From an uncultured Bacteroidales bacterium (lineage in GTDB: Bacteria > Bacteroidota > Bacteroidia > Bacteroidales > Marinilabiliaceae): a DNA stretch of 35,515 nt. The first letter of the stretch is position 1, and every line of letters starts with the position of its first letter. Positions 25,136-32,435 of the stretch are shown piece after piece. The notes under the pieces were generated by a model. The model saw only the letters and a program-made list of their open reading frames with translations. It was not told the origin of the DNA and made no database searches. The stretch lies in NCBI GenBank assembly GCA_934717675.1, contig CAKUYZ010000012.1, positions 1 to 35,515 of the forward strand, in the 5' to 3' direction. The translations under genes were made by a program, and so were the position numbers.

Positions 25136-26314
25136 ATGGACCAGCAACTGACCCCCTGCGAGGAGACCCTCATGGTCCGCTCCTCGCGCCGACAACTCAC
25201 CATAGGGATTCCCGCGGAAGACCCCAACGAGGAGACCCGCACGCCACTCACCCCCCAGGGCGTGGAGGTGCTGACGGCCAAGGGACACAAAGTGCTGATG
25301 CAAAAGGGAGCCGGACTGCCGTCAAGATTTTCTGACGAACAATATGCCCAGGCGGGAGCCACAATGACGGACTGCCGCAGGCAGGCGCTGGGAGCCGACC
25401 TGGTGCTTAAAGTGTCTCCCCCGACAGAAGACGACGCGGCGCAAATGGGTCCCGAGCCCACCGTGGCCTGCCTGACGGGAAGGCACGTGCGAGGCAAGGA
25501 GGCGTTCCGACGCCTGGCGGCACAAAAGGCAACCATCATCGCCACAGACGCCATGACAGACGAGCCCGGGGCCGAGCCTGCCCTCGCCAAGAGCCTGGGC
25601 GAGATGGAGGGACAGATGGCCATAGCCACGGCGGCGAGGCTGTTGGAAGCCACAGGTGGCGGCAAAGGCGTCATTGTGGGGGGCGTGACGGGAGTGCCGC
25701 CCACCGAGGTGGTCATAATAGGCTCCGGCATGGCGGCCCTGGCGGCCGCGCGCACGGCAGACGCGCTGGGAGCCTACGTCAAAGTGTTCGACGCCAGCCA
25801 CAATGGCCTGCAGAGCCTGTCAACAGGACTGACGCATCACATCTTCACGTCCGTCATGCACCCGCAGGCCATCACCAAGGCCTTGCGCTCGGCCGACGTG
25901 GTTGTGGGCACGCGCGCACGCTGCCAAGACGACAGCTGCTACATCCCAGACGAATACCTGTCGCTACTCAAACACGAGGCCGTGATTGTGGACCTAGACA
26001 CCACCAACGGCGGGCGCACAGAGGCCTCGCACCCCACCACGCTGGCCAGGCCCGCCTACCGTCATGGAAACATCATCTTCCACTGCCTGCCAGACATCAC
26101 AGTCTTGGCCCCACACACAGCCACCATTGTCATGAGCGACATCCTGACACCCCTCATCTCAATGTTGGCCGACGAAGGCAGCACCGCCAGCGCGGCCAGG
26201 TTCCGCCCCCAGGTGCAATCCGCCATTGCCATGTATAAGGGCGCCGCCACAAATCGAGACTTGGCGAGAAAATCAGGGCTAGAGCACCTAGATATCAAGC
26301 TGCTGCTCATTTAG
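25136..26314 (+). CDS. Alanine dehydrogenase / PntA-family protein, divergent active site
   Basis: 392 aa. The fold of the alanine dehydrogenase/transhydrogenase-alpha family is clear: an N-terminal domain with RTPLTPQGVEVL (R35), LVLKVSPP (K92) and LTGRHVRG (H117), a GVTGVPPTEVVIIGSGMAA Rossmann turn (about 183-201), and a returning N-terminal-domain segment with TATIVMSDILTPLI. Arg, Lys and His match the substrate-binding residues of alanine dehydrogenase. But the motif expected as DxxxDQGG reads D286LDTTNGG, so the catalytic Asp is Thr290, and the nucleotide-binding loop is GSGMAA rather than GxGxxG. The reaction is therefore uncertain: a divergent alanine dehydrogenase or another NAD(P)-linked enzyme. 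M13 is an alternative start. Cotranscribed with tsaE. Confidence 0.75.
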   Translation: MDQQLTPCEETLMVRSSRRQLTIGIPAEDPNEETRTPLTPQGVEVLTAKGHKVLMQKGAGLPSRFSDEQYAQAGATMTDCRRQALGADLVLKVSPPTEDDAAQMGPEPTVACLTGRHVRGKEAFRRLAAQKATIIATDAMTDEPGAEPALAKSLGEMEGQMAIATAARLLEATGGGKGVIVGGVTGVPPTEVVIIGSGMAALAAARTADALGAYVKVFDASHNGLQSLSTGLTHHIFTSVMHPQAITKALRSADVVVGTRARCQDDSCYIPDEYLSLLKHEAVIVDLDTTNGGRTEASHPTTLARPAYRHGNIIFHCLPDITVLAPHTATIVMSDILTPLISMLADEGSTASAARFRPQVQSAIAMYKGAATNRDLARKSGLEHLDIKLLLI

Positions 26315-26523
26315 TCGGCTTGTTTAACTTTATTTATCATTACGCGCTTCGTCACCGCAGCGATGCGCCTCGTCACTTCCGCACGAGAGCAAATCACATT
26401 TTCATCACCACAAAATTGACCAAATGAAGCCGCACCCCATCTGAACGCCGCGCCTCACGACACCCCTGCATAACTTTTGAACCAGATTAGCGTAAATAGC
26501 CACAGGTAACGAAAAGAAAAGAT

Positions 26524-27126
26524 ATGAAAACTCTGGCTATAACGTTCATCTCCGCGCTCACCATCATCTGCGTGGCGCTGGCGTTTGACAAATCATCGGC
26601 TGCAGGCCCCGCGGGCGACGGATGCCTTGTGGGCAAAACCATCGTGACGCACGATGCGCTAGGCCGCGTGTGCAATGAGCTTACCCTCACCACAAACGGT
26701 AAGGAGTGGGAAGAGACCATGATGAGGCGCACAAGCTATGATGGCGACAACGTGGAGGCCGTGACCTATAAGCGCAAAGACGGCGACTGGCAGGCCACGA
26801 CCAAAATGACATTTTCCAAGGCGGGCGAGACCTTGGCCTGCACAGCCGTGGCTGTCATGGAGGCCGACGGCGAGTGGCGCCAAGTGGCCAAGAGGGACCT
26901 TACGGACCTGAGCGACGGAGACGGGCTGGTGGACGACATGGTGTTTGACAGCAAAGGCAACCTGATCATGAAGGCCACATACGTATATGAGAGCGGCCGA
27001 AAGGTGGGGCTTGACAAAGAGGAATACACGTATAACGACGGTCGGGCGCGGCAGCGCACAAGCTACTCGTGGGACGACGGGGCGTGGCAGCGACAAGTGG
27101 TGGCCAACGTCGTGACAAAAGAGTAG
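26524..27126 (+). CDS. Small exported protein of unknown function
   Basis: 200 aa with a signal peptide (MKTLAITFISALTIICVALA). The mature part is short beta-hairpin repeats with a recurring pattern of Tyr/Trp, Asp-Gly or Asn-Gly turns and charged residues (YDGDNVEAVTYKRKDGDWQ, YVYESGRKVGLDKEEYTYN, YSWDDGAWQRQVV), much like the YD/DUF3836-type repeats of small Bacteroidales secreted proteins. No catalytic motif is visible. It has its own 209-nt upstream gap; a near-consensus -7 (AACTTTTG, 26472-26479) about 45 nt before the start is a possible promoter. The stop is followed by no convincing terminator. Confidence 0.75.
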   Translation: MKTLAITFISALTIICVALAFDKSSAAGPAGDGCLVGKTIVTHDALGRVCNELTLTTNGKEWEETMMRRTSYDGDNVEAVTYKRKDGDWQATTKMTFSKAGETLACTAVAVMEADGEWRQVAKRDLTDLSDGDGLVDDMVFDSKGNLIMKATYVYESGRKVGLDKEEYTYNDGRARQRTSYSWDDGAWQRQVVANVVTKE

Positions 27127-27327
27127 GAAACAAGCCAAAGCGCAAGGCCATGGAAAACAAGAATCCGGAAGGGAGACCACAATGACGGGAGACCTTTCGG
27201 GTTCTTTGCCGTATAAAACGGATACGGCTCGGCGCACGTCCGTGGAAATATGAACAGCAAGAAAATTTCAGAGGCGCGCAGCGGCCAAATCAGCCCTCAG
27301 CAAAGGCATAAATAGAAAAAAAATAGT
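27127..27327. other. Intergenic stretch upstream of the glycogen cluster promoter
   Basis: No gene is seen. There is a small hairpin, GCCGTAT/ATACGGC (27208-27228), without a T-run, and the octamer GGGAGACC occurs twice (27171-27178 and 27187-27194). An A-rich tract (27315-27323) lies just upstream of the promoter box. Confidence 0.5.
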
Positions 27328-27335
27328 TATGTTTG
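27328..27335 (+). promoter_or_regulatory. Promoter -7 box of the glycogen cluster
   Basis: TATGTTTG matches the Bacteroidota -7 consensus exactly. Transcription would start near 27340, giving a leader of about 220 nt before ATG 27564. No clear -33 TTTG. Confidence 0.55.
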
Positions 27336-27339
27336 CGTG

Positions 27340-27528
27340 CGTGGGGTAGGAACACACAGACAACAGACAACAACAGATACAGCGCATCAAAAAGCTGCCA
27401 CAAGAACGAGACCTACAACCAGCCTTGCCGCGACCGCAAAGGGCACACCTGCACACCTACCCACGAACCCTACGAGCCAGCGAGCGGCGGAGCCGCGCCT
27501 TGGCTCTACCGCGCAGACTTGTGGCAGC
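27340..27528 (+). promoter_or_regulatory. Candidate structured mRNA leader with interlocking long helices
   Basis: Two long-range complementary pairs are exact. Helix A pairs 27340-27350 (CGTGGGGTAGG) with 27456-27465 (CCTACCCACG), 10 bp with one bulged G. Helix B pairs 27394-27404 (GCTGCCACAAG) with 27518-27528 (CTTGTGGCAGC), 11 bp, no mismatch. The 5' strand of B lies inside the loop of A and its 3' strand outside it, so together they make a large H-type pseudoknot; otherwise they would compete kinetically. A nested hairpin C (GAGCCA/TGGCTC, 27474-27479 with 27501-27506, and GCGGC/GCCGC, 27484-27488 with 27492-27496) sits between. Helix A begins at the predicted transcript 5' end and helix B ends 35 nt before the start codon. 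A regulatory role over the glycogen genes is inference; I do not recognise a known riboswitch. Confidence 0.45.
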
Positions 27529-27563
27529 GGCACCTCATTTTCATGATAAGAACGAAAAGAAAT

Positions 27564-29492
27564 ATGAAGTACATTCAGTTTGACAGCAAGGTACTCCCCA
27601 ACTTGGAGTATTCACTCTTTAAGGAGATCTTGCAGACGAACAGATCCGGCGCCTATCTGAGCACCACCATAATAGGGTGCAACACCCGAAAGTACCATGG
27701 GCTCTTGGTATGCCCCATAAAGCAGTTCGGGGGCGAGAGCTATGTAATGCTGTCGTCTCTGCAGTGCAGCATATCCACCGGCGACAAGCCGTTCAACCTC
27801 GGTGTGCAAGAGTATAAGGGAGACTACTTCGAGCCTAAGGGTCACAAATATATGATCGGCTACGAGGCGTCGCCATCTTCCACCATGACGTATCGCGTGG
27901 GAGCCACCGTCATCAAGCAGCAATACATATTGTCGGAAAACGAGAATCAGACCATGATCCGCTACACCGTGGTTGAGGCTCCCGAGAAGTTCACCATGAG
28001 GCTCAAGCCGTTCCTAGCGTTCCGAAACGTGCACCAACTCACCCATGAGAACATGGAGGCCGACACCCACTATAATGAGGTGGACGGAGGCGTCTCGTTC
28101 AGGCTCTATAAGGACTTTCCCGACCTTTACATACAGGCCAGCAAGAGTATGGACTTCGTGGCCATGCCCGACTGGTATCGCGACATCGAATATATCCAGG
28201 AGCGTTACCGCGGATATGGATTCCGTGAAGACCTCTACGTTCCCGGCTTCTTCGAGACCGAGATGCAGGAGGGCGACACCGTAGTTGTATCTGCCTCCCT
28301 GACCCCGGCCAACCCTAAGCAGCTCAAGGCCAAATTCACCCGCGAAGAGAAAAGCCGGCAGCCCAAGGACTCGCTAAAAGACGTTCTCATAAACGCCGCC
28401 CAGCAGTTCACAGAGCGCGAGCCTGACGGGTCGCTGATGCTCAAAGCCGGGTTCCACTGGAAGAGGCCGCAGCTCCGAGACACGTTCCTCGCCCTGCCGG
28501 GACTCATGATATTTCAGCAAGACAAGAGGGTGTTTGACGAGATCCTGCGCACCTGCTTGCCAAACTTGCGCCGGCTCTATATCGACGAGGCATCGGTCAA
28601 CAACACGTCAATAGACATCCCGCTCTGGTTCTTCCACTGCCTCAACGAGATGGAGCGTTTCCGCACCGACAATTTCGACACTGCGGAATATTATGACACC
28701 ATGAAGTCGCTCCTCGACCACTATTGGGTTGGCGTGCCTGGCAAGATGCACCGTCAGAGTGACGGGCTGATATACGCCCGCAACGAGGGCCACCCCCAGC
28801 AGTGGATGAACGCCCAGACGAGCTACGGACACATGGTCACGCCTCGATACGGCTGCGCCGTAGAGGTCAACGCCTTGTGGTATAACGCCATCGCCACAAC
28901 CATAGAAGTGGCGGAGCGGCTGGGCGACAAGGCTTTCGCCGATGAGTGGAGACCGAGGCTGGAGCAAATAGGCAAGGCTTTCCAAGCCACTTTCGTCAAG
29001 CCGGACGGCACTCTCTTCGACCGCACCGATGGCGAATATCGCTCGCCAAAAATCCGCGCCAACCAGGTCATAGCGGCAGGCCTCAAGTTCTCTCCCCTCA
29101 CGCGAGAGCAGAAGAAGGCCGTCGTGGACCTGGCCACCGCCAAGTTGCTCACACCCTATGGCCTGCGCACCCTCTCTCCTGAGAGCGAGGACTATCACGG
29201 AGCCGTAGAGGGCGATGAGGACGAGCGCGCATTCTGCGCCCACCAAGGCACCGCCTACCCATGGCTACTCTCGTTCTATGCCGACGCCCTCATGGCGGTC
29301 CACAAAAACTCCTGCATGGCGCAGCTGCGCCGCCTCGCGGACGGCTTCGAGGCCGTGGTGAAAGACCATGGCATAGGCTCCATCAGCGAGAGCTACAACG
29401 GCAACCCGCCATACAAAAGCGAGGGCTGCATATCCATGGCCAGTAGCGTGGCCGCGGTGCTCAAACTTCTGAAACTCATCGAACCAAAATAA
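27564..29492 (+). CDS. Glycogen debranching enzyme (amylo-alpha-1,6-glucosidase family, GH133-like)
   Basis: 643 aa, cytoplasmic. The N-terminal half (about 1-270) is the bacterial GDE beta-sandwich domain (GAYLSTTIIGCNTRKYHGLL near 25-45). The C-terminal half is the (alpha/alpha)6 glucosidase domain with HWKRPQLRDTFLALPG (D306), QWMNAQTS (N416), VTPRYGCAVEVNALWYNA, HQGTAYPWLLSFY and SISESYNG (E609). The expected WMDA motif reads WMNA: the Asp that I believe is the catalytic acid is Asn416, while the Glu partner E609 remains. WGRDT is also changed to QLRDT. Activity is therefore in doubt. The start is ATG 27564, where family similarity begins; the frame is open upstream but that part is leader. 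The next gene starts 6 nt after the stop. The order matches the debranching / glycosyltransferase / GH57 cluster I recall from Bacteroides. Confidence 0.85.
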   Translation: MKYIQFDSKVLPNLEYSLFKEILQTNRSGAYLSTTIIGCNTRKYHGLLVCPIKQFGGESYVMLSSLQCSISTGDKPFNLGVQEYKGDYFEPKGHKYMIGYEASPSSTMTYRVGATVIKQQYILSENENQTMIRYTVVEAPEKFTMRLKPFLAFRNVHQLTHENMEADTHYNEVDGGVSFRLYKDFPDLYIQASKSMDFVAMPDWYRDIEYIQERYRGYGFREDLYVPGFFETEMQEGDTVVVSASLTPANPKQLKAKFTREEKSRQPKDSLKDVLINAAQQFTEREPDGSLMLKAGFHWKRPQLRDTFLALPGLMIFQQDKRVFDEILRTCLPNLRRLYIDEASVNNTSIDIPLWFFHCLNEMERFRTDNFDTAEYYDTMKSLLDHYWVGVPGKMHRQSDGLIYARNEGHPQQWMNAQTSYGHMVTPRYGCAVEVNALWYNAIATTIEVAERLGDKAFADEWRPRLEQIGKAFQATFVKPDGTLFDRTDGEYRSPKIRANQVIAAGLKFSPLTREQKKAVVDLATAKLLTPYGLRTLSPESEDYHGAVEGDEDERAFCAHQGTAYPWLLSFYADALMAVHKNSCMAQLRRLADGFEAVVKDHGIGSISESYNGNPPYKSEGCISMASSVAAVLKLLKLIEPK

Positions 29493-29498
29493 ACACTC

Positions 29499-30788
29499 AT
29501 GAAAGTATTAATGTTTGGATGGGAGTTCCCACCTCACATTAGCGGCGGCCTCGGCACGGCTTGCTACGGTATAACCCGCGGCCTCGCCACCATCCCCGAC
29601 GTGCAGGTCCTCTTCGTCGTCCCTAAAGCCTTTGGAGACGAGGACAAGAGCAAGGTCGAGGACATTATTGGAGCCAACAACGTGTCAATCATCAACAAGC
29701 GCATCCGATATAGCCAGCAAAGCAAGCAGCTTGACTATATTGAGGTGGACTCCAAGCTCGTCCCCTATGTTGACCCTGAGGAGTACTATAAACTCCGCAC
29801 CCTCAACGTGGGCGACGGCTTCCGCTACTTCCAGACCGACGAGAACGGCAAGTTCCACTTCTCCGGCGGCTACGGGGCGGACCTGATGCAAGAGATCCGC
29901 AACTACGCCATCATAGGCAACGTCATTGCGCAAGAAAACACGTTCGACGTCATCCACGCCCACGACTGGCTCACCTACCCCGCCGGCATCGCCGCCAAAG
30001 AGGCCACAGGCAAGCCGCTCGTGGTGCACGTGCACGCCACGGACTTCGACCGCTCCGGCGGACGCGTCAACCCCGTTGTCTTTGACATTGAGAAGAGGGG
30101 AATGGAGGCCGCGGACAAAGTGATCACCGTCTCTAACCTCACAAGGAACACGGTGATTGAGAAATATGGCATCCCCGCGGACAAGGTGGTGACGGTCTAC
30201 AACGCCGTTGACCCCATCCGCAGCGACTATAACAACTTCGTCCACAAAGGCGTAGACGAGAAAATTGTCACTTTCTTGGGCCGCATAACCATGCAAAAGG
30301 GCCCAGAATACTTCATTGAGGCGGCCTACAAGGTTCTCCAAAAGATGAACAATGTGCGCTTCGTCATGGCCGGCAACGGAGACATGATGGAGAAGATGGT
30401 GCGCCGCGCGGCCAGCCTCAAGATAATGGACAAGTTCAGCTTCACGGGCTTCTTGCGAGGGCAAGACGTATACTCAATGCTCCGCATGAGCGACCTCTAC
30501 GTCATGCCGTCAGTCTCCGAGCCTTTCGGCATCTCGCCACTGGAGGCAATGCAGAGCAACGTGCCCGTGCTGATATCATACCAGAGCGGCGTGGCCGAAA
30601 TCCTGACCTACGCCATCAAGACCGACTTCTGGGACGTGGACGCCATGGCCGACGCCATGTATGGCGTGCTCAACTACCCGTCTCTCGGCAAAATGTTCGC
30701 CAAATATGGCAAGGAGGAGGTAGACTCCCTCAAATGGGAGAACTCCGCCAAGCAGATCAAGAAAGTCTACGATTCTGTGGTTCGCTAG
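29499..30788 (+). CDS. GT4-family glycosyltransferase, probable glycogen synthase
   Basis: 429 aa, cytoplasmic, GT-B fold. The N-terminal lobe carries the glycogen/starch-synthase-like loop (FGWEFPPHISGGLGTACYG, about 7-25) and HAHDWLTYPAG (about 150-160). The C-terminal lobe carries FLGRITMQKGPEYFIEA, the TGFLRGQDVY motif and the E-x7-E pair E341/E349 (SEPFGISPLEAM), the nucleotide-sugar site of retaining GT-B enzymes. It would extend alpha-1,4-glucan from a nucleotide-activated glucose. The donor (ADP- or UDP-glucose) cannot be read from sequence. It sits 6 nt after the debranching gene and 41 nt before the GH57 gene, clearly one operon. Confidence 0.9.
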   Translation: MKVLMFGWEFPPHISGGLGTACYGITRGLATIPDVQVLFVVPKAFGDEDKSKVEDIIGANNVSIINKRIRYSQQSKQLDYIEVDSKLVPYVDPEEYYKLRTLNVGDGFRYFQTDENGKFHFSGGYGADLMQEIRNYAIIGNVIAQENTFDVIHAHDWLTYPAGIAAKEATGKPLVVHVHATDFDRSGGRVNPVVFDIEKRGMEAADKVITVSNLTRNTVIEKYGIPADKVVTVYNAVDPIRSDYNNFVHKGVDEKIVTFLGRITMQKGPEYFIEAAYKVLQKMNNVRFVMAGNGDMMEKMVRRAASLKIMDKFSFTGFLRGQDVYSMLRMSDLYVMPSVSEPFGISPLEAMQSNVPVLISYQSGVAEILTYAIKTDFWDVDAMADAMYGVLNYPSLGKMFAKYGKEEVDSLKWENSAKQIKKVYDSVVR

Positions 30789-30829
30789 CGCAGCCCACAA
30801 GAAAGCACCATTAAAAGAACATTAAGACA

Positions 30830-32269
30830 ATGAAAAATATTTGCTTATATTTCCAGCTCCATCAGCCTGTCAGGCTGCGCCGATACAGATTCTTCGACAT
30901 AGGCAACGACCACTATTACTATGACGACTACGCCAACGAGAGCAACATCAACAAGCTGGCGCACACGTGCTACTTGCCGACGAACAAAATCTTGACCGAC
31001 CTGCTCAAGAGGTTCAAGGGCAAGTTCTCCGTGGCGTTCTCCATCAGCGGCGCCATGCTGGATCAGCTCAAGATATACGCCCCCGAGGTCATTGACAGCT
31101 TCAAGGAGATGATAAAGGTTGGCGGCGTGGAGCTGCTCGCCGAGACGTCGGCCAGCTCACTGGCCTCTGTGCGCGACATGGAGGAGTTCAAGCGCCAGGT
31201 GGCCGCGCAGGTCAAGGCCATTGAGGAGACTTTCGGCCAAGTGCCCACGGCATTCCGCAACACGCAGCTCATATATTCCGACCAGATAGGCGAGGCCGTG
31301 TCCGCCATGGGCTTCAAGGTCATGCTGGCCGAGGGCGCCAAGCAGACACTCGGATGGAAGAGTCCCAACTATATGTATTGCAACGCCATAGACCCGCATC
31401 TAAAAGTCTTGGCCCGCAACTATCACCTGAGTGACGACATCGCGCTCCGCTTCTCTAATCAGAGTTGGACGGAGTGGCCGCTGACGGCGCAGAAATACAA
31501 GAGCTGGATCGACGGCCTGCCAGAGAATGAGGAGATCGTAAACCTCTTTATGGACTATGAGACGTTCGGAGCCGTCCACTCCCCCGAGACCGGCATCCAG
31601 GAGTTCCTCAAAGCCCTGCCAAACATATTCCTCGAGGACAAGAACTACGCTTTCATCACCCCCTCCAAGGCCGCCCAGAAGCTGCAACCCGTCTCGGCCA
31701 TCAACGTGCCGTCGGCTACCAGTTGGGTGGATGAGGAGCGCGACCTTACCGCTTGGCTTGGCAACGAGATGCAGACCGAGGCCGTGGACAAGCTCTACGC
31801 CCTAGCCCCAAAAGTGGCGCGCTGCACCGACTCCGCCATCCTCAAAGACTGGCAATACCTCCAATCGTCAGAGAACTTCTACTTCATGGGCACGAAGTTC
31901 TTCGCCAACGGAGCCTCACACACCTACTCGTCTCCCTACCCCACCCCCTACGAGGCGTTCATCAACTACATGAACATCCTAAGCGACTTCGCGGAGAGGC
32001 TGAAAGTGGCCGTGCCTGACGACGACACCAACGAGATCAAGGAGCTGAAAGCCGAAAACGACAAGCTCCAAGACGAGGTGACGAGCCTGGAGAAACAACT
32101 TGTCAAGGCTGGCCTTGAGCCCACTGCAAAAAAGGCGCCGGCAAAAAGGACGACGCGCAAGGCCGCCGAAAAGACCGACAGCGAGGACGCCACAAAAACC
32201 GTCAAGAAGACGACTCGAAAGACCGACCCCAAGAAGACGACAGGCAAAAAAACAGACCCCAAAGAGTAA
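30830..32269 (+). CDS. GH57 alpha-amylase-like protein with Lys/Thr-rich C-terminal tail
   Basis: 479 aa, cytoplasmic. GH57 conserved regions are in order: LHQPVR (about 10-15), GGVELLAETSASS (about 98-110), FRNTQLIYSD (142-151), FMDYETFGAVH (240-250). In characterised GH57 alpha-amylases the third region is RNTELIY, with the Glu as nucleophile; here it is Gln146. The acid Asp242 is kept. I recall a described Bacteroidota group of alpha-amylase-like GH57 proteins with incomplete catalytic machinery, and this would belong there. After the catalytic domain come a heptad-like coiled coil (about 397-431, NEIKELKAENDKLQDEVTSL) and a 48-residue tail (432-479) with 17 Lys/Arg and 12 Thr and a repeated KTDPK, resembling histone H1 tails. 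The role may be glycan binding or scaffolding rather than hydrolysis. Confidence 0.88.
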   Translation: MKNICLYFQLHQPVRLRRYRFFDIGNDHYYYDDYANESNINKLAHTCYLPTNKILTDLLKRFKGKFSVAFSISGAMLDQLKIYAPEVIDSFKEMIKVGGVELLAETSASSLASVRDMEEFKRQVAAQVKAIEETFGQVPTAFRNTQLIYSDQIGEAVSAMGFKVMLAEGAKQTLGWKSPNYMYCNAIDPHLKVLARNYHLSDDIALRFSNQSWTEWPLTAQKYKSWIDGLPENEEIVNLFMDYETFGAVHSPETGIQEFLKALPNIFLEDKNYAFITPSKAAQKLQPVSAINVPSATSWVDEERDLTAWLGNEMQTEAVDKLYALAPKVARCTDSAILKDWQYLQSSENFYFMGTKFFANGASHTYSSPYPTPYEAFINYMNILSDFAERLKVAVPDDDTNEIKELKAENDKLQDEVTSLEKQLVKAGLEPTAKKAPAKRTTRKAAEKTDSEDATKTVKKTTRKTDPKKTTGKKTDPKE

Positions 32270-32330
32270 CCAATACATAGCAAAGACTGTATCACGTGCT
32301 GATGTGTGTGAGACAGCGCCAACCATCCTC

Positions 32331-32368
32331 CCGTGACTGCCCGCGCCACAAGGGGCGGACAGTCACGG
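32331..32368. other. Hairpin between the GH57 gene and glgP
   Basis: CCGTGACTG (32331-32339) pairs with CAGTCACGG (32360-32368); an inner CCGC/GCGG stem and a CCACAAGG-containing loop follow. No T-run follows on the plus strand, so it may attenuate transcription or stabilise the 3' end of the upstream mRNA. The rest of the 32270-32435 gap shows no -7 match, so glgP may be read through from the cluster promoter. Confidence 0.5.
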
Positions 32369-32435
32369 AGCGACAGGCCCAGACAAACAAGGCCGAGGCG
32401 CGGTCCATAGGCATGCATTAAACCAAAAACCAACA

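Noticed and set aside
27333..27563. 77-codon upstream extension of the debranching enzyme
   Set aside because: No family similarity, overlaps the promoter box and the structured leader; similarity starts at ATG 27564.
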